Source of the DNA: Primulina eburnea
Taxonomy: Eukaryota > Streptophyta > Magnoliopsida > Lamiales > Gesneriaceae
Length of the DNA stretch: 64,000 nt
Direction of reading: 5' to 3'
Assembly (NCBI RefSeq): GCF_022965805.1
Contig: NC_133114.1
Coordinates: 8,390,261 to 8,454,260, forward strand
The notes below the pieces were generated by a model that saw nothing but the letters and a program-made list of their open reading frames with translations, had not been told where the DNA came from and made no database searches. Position numbers and translations under genes: made by a program. Positions 55,855-64,000 of this stretch are shown piece after piece. The stretch's first letter is position 1, and the number at the start of each line of letters is the position of its first letter.

Positions 55855-57818
55855 AAAATGTCTGCTGCTTGCTGATCAGTAGGAATGTATTCCAGACGAA
55901 TGTTCTTCTTTTGCACATGATCTCTGATAAAATGATGTCTGATATCAATGTGTTTAGTTCTGGAATGGAGTACTGGATTATGTGATATAGCAATTGCACT
56001 GGTATTGTCACAAAATATGGGTGATTCAGAGGCTTGAACTCCATAGTTTTTGAGTTGTTGCTGTATCCAAAGTATTTGAGAGCAACAGTTTCCAGCAGCA
56101 AGATATTCAGCTTCTGCAGTAGACGTGGCTATGGAAGTCTGCTTTTTGCTAAACCAGGAGATCAACCTGTCACCAAGAAATTGACAAAAATCACTTGTGC
56201 TTTTCCTATCCAGTTTACATCCTGCATAATCAGCATCTGAGTATCCAATAAGATTAAACAACGAGTCCTTGGGATACCAGATGCCTACATTTTGAGTACC
56301 CTTAAGATATTTTAAAATTCTTTTACCAGCAATGTAATGTGATTGTTTAGGGTTTGATTGAAATCTAGCACAAATGCAAACAGAAAACATGATATCTGGT
56401 CTACTGGCAGTAAGGTATAGTAATGAACCAATCAAACCACGATACTGAGTTACCTCAACTGAAATTCCCCCTTCATCTTTATCAAGTTTAGTAGATGAGC
56501 TCATAGGAGTGGAAGCAGTAGAGCATGTTTCCATCCCGAACTTTTTCAGTAGTTCCTTTGTATACTTAGTTTGGTTTATGAAAATTCCAGTATCAAGTTG
56601 CTTGATTTGAAGTCCTAAGAAAAATGTTAATTCTCCCATCATGCTCATCTCGAACTGGTCCTGCGTTAACTTAGCAAACTTTGCACATAATTTGGGGTTA
56701 GTTGACCCAAATATGATATCATCAACATAAATCTGAACCAATAATATGTGTTTGTTTTTTGCTAAGGTAAACAAAGTTTTATCTACAGTACCAACGATGA
56801 AACCATGATTAATGAGAAATTGTGAAAGTGTGTCGTACCAAGCTCTAGGTGCTTGTTTCAGACCATACAATGATTTATATAATTCAAAAACATGATTTGG
56901 TAACAAATGATCAGAAAAACCTGGAGGATGTTCAACATAGACTTCCTCTTGTAGTAGACCATTAAGAAACACACTCTTTACATCCATTTGATATACTTTG
57001 AAATTTTTTAAAGCAGCAAAGGCTAAGAATATTCTGATAGCTTCGAGCCTAGCTACTGGTGCAAAGGTTTCATCATAGTCTATTCCTTCTTCTTGTCTAA
57101 ATCCTTGTGCCACCAGTCTTGCTTTGTTTCTTACAACTGTTCCTTCCTCATTTAGTTTGTTTCTGAATACCCACCGAGTTCCAATGACAGCTTAGTGAGA
57201 AGGTCTAGGTACTAGAAACCAAACTTTATTCCTCTCAAATTGATTCAGCTCTTCTTGCATAGCTTCTATCCAACTGGGATCCAGAAGAGCTTCTTCAATC
57301 TTCTTTGGTTCATCTTGAGAAATAAAAGCAGCATGCATGTATTCATTTATCATCTGTCTTCTAGTCCTTAGTGGAGCTGCTGGATTTCCAATTACCAAAG
57401 ATGGAGGATGAGATTTTCTCCAAATAAAAGGATTTAGATTGTCTTCATATAAGACAGTAGATTGTTTTGGAGTATCGACTGTTGGTTCTGGAATGTCAGC
57501 TGCTGGTTCTGGAGTATCAGCTGCTGGTTCTGGAGTATCAGATGCTGGTTCTGGAATGTGAATGTATGGTTCTGGATTTTGAATATCCTGGACACTTGCT
57601 TCTGCATCATCTTCACTGTTTAATTCCAGATGAACCCTGTCTAATCTTTTACTTAAATTAGATATGTTAGTAATCTCGGAAACACTGCTGTCTTCATCAA
57701 AGATAACATGAATAGATTCTTCAACATTAAGAGTTTTATTATTGAAAATTCTAAAAGCCTTACTAACTGCTGAATATCCAAGAAATAAACCAGTGTCAGA
57801 TTTTGAATCAAAAGCAGC
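55855..57818 (-). pseudogene. D: Ty1/copia pol fragment (integrase end, RT, RNase H)
   Basis: The minus-strand text starts at FDSKSDTGLFLGYSAVSKAF (57810) and continues through [13 protein letters not shown], a (D/T)PEPAAD repeat, RKSHPPSLVIGNPAAP and an in-frame TAA at 57192. RT follows with [40 protein letters not shown] and [11 protein letters not shown]. RNase H shows [40 protein letters not shown] and [17 protein letters not shown], ending ADIF at the C insertion. Apart from the stop the frame is open, so D is less decayed than A. Its 5' part lies beyond I and outside the window. Confidence 0.9.
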
Positions 57819-58031
57819 TGTAAGGCCCGAGAATTTGATTACCGTAATCTGAAATGATTTTGGGTATAATGACCGTAATTTAAGATTAATCTGGAATGAT
57901 TTATTGATCAATTGACATGATTGAGGTTATACAAACTTGAATTAAGAAGTCGGGCATCGTTACATTCTAATCCAAGATGTTCAACCGAACATCTAGAGAT
58001 GTTCGGCCGAACATCTCAAAAGAGACGACCG

Positions 58032-58120
58032 GCGCATATGCGCGAGAAAGGGCGCGCATATGCGCGAGCACTCCAGTAGGTCTCGCGCATATGCGCGAGA
58101 TGAAGCGCGCATATGCGCGC
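58032..58120 (+). promoter_or_regulatory. I U3 array of GCGCATATGCGC palindromes and TATA box
   Basis: Four palindromes centred on GCGCATATGCGC, including TCTCGCGCATATGCGCGAGA (58081-58100, perfect 20-mer) and GCGCGCATATGCGCGC (58105-58120). The TATA box starts about 48 bp further on. Confidence 0.75.
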
Positions 58121-59123
58121 GGCATGCAAACTCAAAACTTGCCACTTGTCTTGTGAGGTGTAACGTGTATATATATATGTATATACAAGCAATTGTTCTT
58201 CAGAATCGAAGAAAGAAAGAAGCGAGCGGCCGAGGAAAGCTTAGATTCTGATTTCTGATGGGATTAGTTGATTTGAAAACTGAGCACAGCACCGTGTTCC
58301 TATCAACGTAGGCTACGACTGGACGTATGTTTTGCTACGTTTTGACATGTTTTGAAATTAGACTATTGTCAGAATTGAATAGGATTCATATAAGATGTTC
58401 TTGTCATGTTAGACATCATAGAATCGAAGTCAGATTAAGGAACGGACTGTTTCTGTAATTGTTATGATTTTTGGAATCAATTTGACTGAGAATTCATATC
58501 GGATATGTATTGTTATTGAGATTATGACTGGTATCGATATTGATTATGAGTTCTGGTATTATATCCGTGATGTTTGGACTGACGGGATTATCGAGACAAT
58601 ATTGTTATGCCGTCGAAACATCAGTTGGTTGATATTGATCAGATTCGGTATTGATTTAGATTGGATTTTGATACCGTATGTTGATTGACATTAATCAGAT
58701 TATGTGTTTTGATTTGAGTATTAATCAGAACAGGTATTGAATTGAATTGTGTATTGATATTATACCTATTCAACTGTTATTACCAGATTGGGAATGGACC
58801 GAGATAGAGTCGGGACTTCTTCTTCTTCGTCAGACCGAGAAGATAAAGGTATAAATTAATGTTGAGTTGGGATTGCACAAATCGAGTGAGGTTTGACTCG
58901 AGTTTCCCTAAATCACATACTGTACCTTATTGCATTGATATTTGCATTGAGTTGATTGATATACTTGTTCTCTTGATATTAGATAACAGGTATTAGATGA
59001 GTTATCTTGTGACAGAAGTGCCGGATAGTGGTGGTATCGCCACGGCACATTGCACGATGTCTCAAGATAGGATATTAGCGATAGAGCTACAGTCCTTGAC
59101 GGTTAGGTCAGGACACTGGATGT

Positions 59124-59316
59124 TTGGTTATATCGAGTAATGGAATCTATTACGGAATTCGATATAGGAACACCATATTTGGTTATATCGAGTAAAGGGT
59201 ATTGGAATTCTTCTATTACGGAATTCGATATAGGAATACCAAGGCACTGGTTATATCGAGTAATAGAGATTATGGTTCCATCCTTTACGGAATTCGATAT
59301 AGGAATACCACATCTG
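59124..59316 (+). repeat. Three tandem hairpin repeats in the I LTR
   Basis: Three copies of about 55-68 bp, starting at 59124, 59179 and 59247. Each has arms TATATCGA and TCGATATA around an inner GTAAT and ATTAC or similar pair. Confidence 0.82.
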
Positions 59317-59399
59317 GAAACCGGGATCCCTTTACTAGGATTGAGTCTAGTCTAAATCGTAGAGTCACGAGCTTGAGTGACAGCTAGATTGAATGGTAT

Positions 59400-59700
59400 T
59401 GATTAATACTGATTTATGTTCCTGATATTGGTACATGTCCTTTTATGTTCCGGATATTGGTACATATTTAGAATAGAAATTATTCTTGATATTGATCATG
59501 TTCCAGATGTTGGTTTATGTTTAGAATAGGAGTTATTCTTGATATTGATTATGTTCTTGATATTGATTAGGTTCCTGATATTTGGTACATGTTTAGAATA
59601 GGAATTATTCTTGATATTGATTATGTTCCTGAATAGGACACATGTTTAGAACTTGAGTTAGTATTGTATTTGATTCATGTTCGGATTTGATACATGTTAG
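59400..59700 (+). repeat. Diverged direct repeats in the I LTR
   Basis: Four or more irregular copies of TTTAGAATAGGAATTATTC and TTGATATTGATTATGTTCC motifs, with a spacing near 60 bp. Confidence 0.7.
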
Positions 59701-60112
59701 AACTATCCGTTATATGCGATTATATTGTTTATATGATTGCATGTATACATGGTTTATACTGAGAATGTAATTCTCACCGGAGTCATCGGGCTGTTGTCTT
59801 GTCTGTATGTGTGCATGGCAACAGGTGGGATAGGAGCGGGGTCAAGAAGAGAACGAGGTTGGACTAGATAGCGTGGAGATCCGGGCTTTGAAGCAACTTA
59901 GGATTCAGCACTGACTTGTAGTTGAACCTAGTTGGATTATTGTAGATCATACAATAATTGTATGTTTTGTTTAATATGTAATTTGAATTTAATTACATTA
60001 TGTTTCCGCTGTGTAATTTTAAAAAAAAAAATTAGACCCTGTTTATTATACTTGATTATTTATTCCTAAATACGATTAAGGAATGAATTAGCGTCCGGGT
60101 CCCCACAACAGG

Positions 60113-60124
60113 TGGTATCAGAGC
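60113..60124 (+). other. I primer binding site
   Basis: TGGTATCAGAGC, five bases after the LTR (ACAGG between), with the same spacing as in G. The leader up to 60503 has no gene. Confidence 0.92.
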
Positions 60125-60503
60125 TGTAGGTCCTTGAACTGTAGGTTCCTTAGCACTGAGATAGAAAAGAGTGAGCGGGGTAGACTGAGTTTTCTTTCCT
60201 GCTTTTGATTGCTAGCATGTGATATAGTATTATGTTGATTTACATTGAGTATGCTAGCATGCCAGCATGTTTTATTGCATTTAAATGTACGTTACCTGAA
60301 TATCTGAATTGATTTGGTAATATATATCTGATTTGAAAATAAATCAGAACCAATTTTGAACAGAAGGTAAGCTGATCAGAAAGGGATTGAGATTGATTAT
60401 CTCCTGTGATTACTGACTCCTGTGATCATCAGATATACCTCATAGAAGAATTTCAGAAAGGGGTAGTACTTCTTCTGATCAGATAGATGTATCAGAAATT
60501 CAG

Positions 60504-60713
60504 ATGGAAACTAAATTGAAAGAGTTTCAGTTATTTCAGTCGCCGATTCTGAGTGGTATCGAGACGTCGGAAGATTGTGAGAACTGGTTTGATGACATAG
60601 AAATACTGTTCGATTTACTTGATTTTATAGATGAACAGAGAGTTAAACTGGTATTCCCTCAGTTACGAGAAGCTTCCAGAAGTTGGTGGATTACAACCAA
60701 AGGAGTACTATAA
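60504..60713 (+). pseudogene. I gag fragment
   Basis: A 69-residue open stretch, METKLKEFQLFQSPILSGI then CENWFDDIEILFDLLDF and SRSWWITTKGVL. It aligns with G gag (CESWLEDIEMLFESLEY, NWWLNMKRALEQ). The remainder of gag is missing. Confidence 0.8.
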
Positions 60714-63123
60714 CTGAGAGGTTCCCGAGGATTTCAGGGAGCTGGATCATCTGGATATGGTGATCAAGGAACAGACCCAGGACACACTTGATTATATAGT
60801 GGCAGGTATTGTTCCTTTATGATTATGGTGCATATGTATTGATATATACTAATGCAATCGGTATGATTATCCTTGATTGGGTGGCACTGATATATGCTTT
60901 ATCTGTTGGTTCTGTATCTACTGTGGTATTGGTTCTTTACCTTTTTGGGAAAAGAATTTGATATCATTGATATTCTGTGAGATATTATATACTGCAGTAA
61001 GTTGAGAATAGGATTGAATTAGGACAGATTGTACTTGTATTGTCTGATGATGACTGCCTGATTGATATTGAGATATCGAACAAGTACAGAGCAATTATAG
61101 AGTCTTGCCACAAGATGGTAAGATTCGGACCTGAAATGGCCAAGGAATAAATGATATACGGTAAGGATTCTTGATTTTGAATTCCTTGATATCTGTATTG
61201 TTTATGATTCGATGATTATCGAAAGGAATGGAGTAATTCCTTATGTATTCAGTTGATGACTGAAGTTGAGCTTATCAGGGATTGATTTACTAATAGCAGG
61301 AAGTTTGCTATAGTCTTTCAGATGAGATTTCAGGTTGTCCTGTATCCGGAAGAGTGATTTCAGCCTTGATTTGATTCCAGGTATTGGTTTCATTTTAGAA
61401 TTTCTTATAGACTGGTACTGATTGAACTGAAAGAATTGAGATATCAGTTGAAAGAATTATTGCCCGAGAGTTAGAGTTACATTTGATTATATGTTTCTCT
61501 GGAAAATACTTCAGTTCCAATGATGGATTGATAAATCATGTGTTCAGCAATATTCTGAAGACATTATGCTCGTTTTATCTATGACATTTTGATATATTCG
61601 CAGCGTATGATTGAATTGAATATTCTGGGAACTGTGATTGTGGTATACAGAATTGTTCGGATATGAATCTCGATTGTAACAGATTGTATTCCGAATCTAT
61701 TATATCTGAAGATAGTATACTGACTAAATTATAGTACTGTTGAGACAGGGATCAGTGACTGAGAATGACATTGAATATGGTAGAATTTCCGAGATGTCAG
61801 AAATGTCAGAGATTGTGTCTTAAGCAGTCATTAGATCAGCATTGTGTACTGATATTCTGAATCTGATATGATATTATTATCACTCTGAGTCTGTGTTTGA
61901 TATCGATTGTTATGAACTGTTGAGATGATAAACAGTTCAGAAGTTTGATCAGACTGTTCAGAACTTGATTTGATAGTTAAAACAGTGTGTCAGAGCCGAT
62001 TTCCAGGTAGGTAATATTTTATTTTATATGATTAGCTGATTTGTTTGTGTCAGATATTCGGATTTGAATGACAGGTATTGTCAGATACACACAGTAGTAG
62101 ATTCAGTACTATTCTGGTAACAGGAAATGTGTGATAATTCGAATGGACAGTTTTGATATAAACAGATAAAATCAGTTATGTCAGAATTTATATTGAAATG
62201 TCTAAATCGCTGACTGATGAAGACAGGAATATAGAAACCAGGAGATTGGTTATATCGATTATTGATTCTTAAATAGAAATGGGAGTATATTTCTATGGAT
62301 TTTGTGAGGGAATCACGGAAATTTTGCCAAGATTGTACCAGTAGGTAGTTATGATTGAACGATTGTTCAAATCTGCCTATGTTATATTGTACAGGATGAC
62401 GTACAAATATGACCAGACGACTAAGAAGTATGTCAGAAACAGGGGTCGGATTGTATTGAATGCCAAAGTTAATTATGTCAGACTGTGATTTTCGTTTGAT
62501 TTTTTTATTTTTGGCAGAATGTATATCATGAATTTTGATCTATGATTGATAGATTGAAGGATAGTCGGAGTGAACTATCTAGATACTGGAGGATATCCAG
62601 GAAATGTAGTGCTGGATTTTAGCACTAATTGACATGATTCATTGTCACTTGTGAATTATTGTACAATAATAGCTAGTAGATGAGTATCGAAATAGCTTTA
62701 GTTGAAGTATTGGACAGTGAGAACTGTGAATTTCCTTTGTATGGAAATGATATTGCAGTGATGCTTGAGAGCAGATTTGATAAGATCGGAGATCTGATAA
62801 AGAAAATGAAACTGATTCCGAAGAAATGAGGATAGCTCAGAATACATAAACTAATAAGCCAATGTCGGACGATGACTGTGGGTATTTCAAACCGAAGATT
62901 GAATATATCTCTGACTGGGATATTGATTGTTATGAGTTATTGATTGGTATATACGGATGTTGTATAGCCATTGTTCTGAAATTAATTTTATCACGAGTGA
63001 TTTCGTTGATATGAGATTATTGGCGTTTCGGTATGTCTCCTTCTTATATTTGATTTGAGATATGATAGGAGTATCAGCATAACACGAGTTAAGTGTTTGT
63101 GATTTCGAGGACGAAATCATATC
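60714..63123 (+). pseudogene. I protease-pol remnants
   Basis: No long ORF, but collinear shreds of the G polyprotein survive in changing frames. They are AYVLIYTNA (protease, about 60820), YRAIIESCHKMVRFGPEMAKE (about 61090-61150), FIYDILIYSQ (RT catalytic area, about 61585), WEYISMDFV (integrase, about 62290) and a final DKIGDLIKKMKLIP (about 62780). Several segments are deleted, and the interior is about 3.0 kb against 4.9 kb in G. Confidence 0.75.
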
Positions 63124-63138
63124 TTAGAGGGGGAGAAA
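63124..63138 (+). other. I polypurine tract
   Basis: TTAGAGGGGGAGAAA precedes TGTAAGGCCC. A shortened copy (GGAGAAA) recurs before the second LTR start at 63336. Confidence 0.88.
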
Positions 63139-63335
63139 TGTAAGGCCCGAGAATTTGATTACCGTAATCTGAAATGATTTTGGGTATAATGACCGTAATT
63201 TAAGATTAATCTGGAATGATTTATTGATCAATTGACATGATTGAGGTTATACAAACTTGAATTAAGAAGTCGGGCATCGTTACATTATAATCCAAGATGT
63301 TCAACCGAACATCTAGAGATGTTCGGCCGGAGAAA
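63139..63335 (+). repeat. 197-bp duplicate of the I LTR start
   Basis: It repeats the first 191 bp of the LTR and then GAGAAA, before the full 3' LTR begins at 63336. It differs from the neighbouring copy by about one base. The break lies in the middle of the 20-bp palindrome (GTTCGGCC then GGAGAAATG). Confidence 0.9.
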
Positions 63336-64000
63336 TGTAAGGCCCGAGAATTTGATTACCGTAATCTGAAATGATTTTGGGTATAATGACCGTAATTTAA
63401 GATTAATCTGGAATGATTTATTGATCAATTGACATGATTGAGGTTATACAAACTTGAATTAAGAAGTCGGGCATCGTTACATTCTAATCCAAGATGTTCA
63501 ACCGAACATCTAGAGATGTTCGGCCGAACATCTCAAAAGAGACGACCGGCGCATATGCGCGAGAAAGGGCGCGCATATGCGCGAGCACTCCAGTAGGTCT
63601 CGCGCATATGCGCGAGATGAAGCGCGCATATGCGCGCGGCATGCAAACTCAAAACTTGCCACTTGTCTTGTGAGGTGTAACGTGTATATATATATGTATA
63701 TACAAGAAATTGTTCTTCAGAATCGAAGAAAGAAAGAAGCGAGAGGCCGAGGAAAGCTTAGATTCTGATTTCTGATGGGATTAGTTGATTTGAAATCTGA
63801 GCACAGCACTGTGTTCCTATCAACGTAGGCTACGACTGGACGTAAGTTTTGCTACGTTTTGACATGTTTTGAAATTAGACTATTGTCAGAATTGAATAGG
63901 ATTCATATATGATGTTCTTGTCATGTTAGACATCATAGAATCGAAGTCAGATTAAGGAACAGACTGTTTCTGTAATTGTTATGATTTTTGGAATCAATTT
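63336..64000 (+). repeat. I 3' LTR, cut by the window edge
   Basis: 665 bp that match 57819-58483 with about seven differences, including the palindrome and the four-unit GCGCATATGCGC array (about 63549-63637) and the TATA box. Confidence 0.92.

Larger units (their letters stand above)
57819..60107 (+). repeat. I 5' LTR
   Basis: 2289 bp. In order: a 20-bp perfect palindrome AGATGTTCGGCCGAACATCT (57997-58016), a four-unit GC array (58032-58120), TATA (GTATATATATATG, 58168-58180), a region with hairpin tandem repeats (59124-59316) and diverged AT-rich repeats (59400-59700). Near its end it has the CACCGG, TGCATGGCAACAGGTGGG and CCGGGTCCCCACA blocks shared with G and H. Confidence 0.9.
57819..64000 (+). 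mobile_element. I: gypsy element with fresh LTRs and ruined coding region
   Basis: The left LTR is 57819-60107 (TGTAAGGCCC to GTCCCCACA). PBS lies at 60113-60124 and a purine tract at 63124-63138. A 197-bp duplicate of the LTR start follows, then the 3' LTR from 63336 to the window edge. The LTRs show about seven differences over 665 bp (about 1%). The 3-kb interior keeps recognisable but shredded gag, protease, RT and integrase. It inserted into D integrase (FDSKSD). The LTR is homologous to those of G and H. Confidence 0.88.

Noticed and set aside
60113..60124. TGGTATCAGAGC sites as tRNA genes.
   Set aside because: Only the 3' acceptor complement is present; there is no cloverleaf. They are primer binding sites.

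Overview
This is a window of plant nuclear heterochromatin built almost entirely of nested LTR retrotransposons. I see no host gene, rRNA, tRNA or CRISPR array. Initiator-methionine tRNA primer sites (TGGTATCAGAGC), Tekay-like and CRM-like Ty3/gypsy polyproteins and Sirevirus-type Ty1/copia elements point to a flowering plant. An extra ORF of a kind I recall from Lamiales retroelements suggests an asterid, but that is recollection and was not checked. A CRM-like element would suit pericentromeric DNA.

Layout, using my own element letters. 1-2966: P1, the 3' end of a gypsy element on +. 2965-3860 and 14575-14631: K, a decayed copia relic (RNase H plus a downstream extra ORF). 3861-14569: G, a gypsy element on - with TSD TGGTA, inserted in K and itself split by solo LTR H (7969-10031, TSD TGATC). 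14632-26147: F, a decayed gypsy element on -, split by gypsy E (16689-24250, TSD ATATC). 26148-26466: L, an LTR fragment. 26467-48852: A, a decayed Sirevirus-like copia element on - with a long extra ORF after pol. A is interrupted by gypsy B (26496-33556, +, TSD CACTC, intact 1661-codon ORF), by copia J (37732-45130, -, TSD AGTTG, LTRs of exactly 1140 bp each) and by a 370-bp solo LTR M (47347-47716, TSD GATTT). 48853-55854: C, a gypsy element on + whose left LTR is cut by a deletion junction. 55855-57818: D, a copia fragment on -. 57819-64000: I, a gypsy element on + with fresh LTRs around a wrecked coding region, running off the window.

Counting mismatches by eye between paired LTRs, J and C are youngest (about 0.7%), then I and G (about 1%), E (about 1.6%) and B (about 2.2%). 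Several host reading frames resume exactly across an insertion, which independently confirms the target duplications.

The most interesting signal is in LTR regulatory DNA. At least seven LTR families carry arrays of short, GC-rich, CpG-bearing palindromic or dyad units. In G, E, H, I and J a TATA box follows within roughly 10-60 bp. Homologous LTRs (G, H, I) carry different modules at the same place, while unrelated LTRs (G versus C/E; H versus F) share the same module, and sister LTRs of one element differ by whole units. This looks like a rapidly turning-over, exchangeable promoter-proximal cassette. The second lead is the roughly 900-codon extra ORF of A, with a recognisable relative in K.
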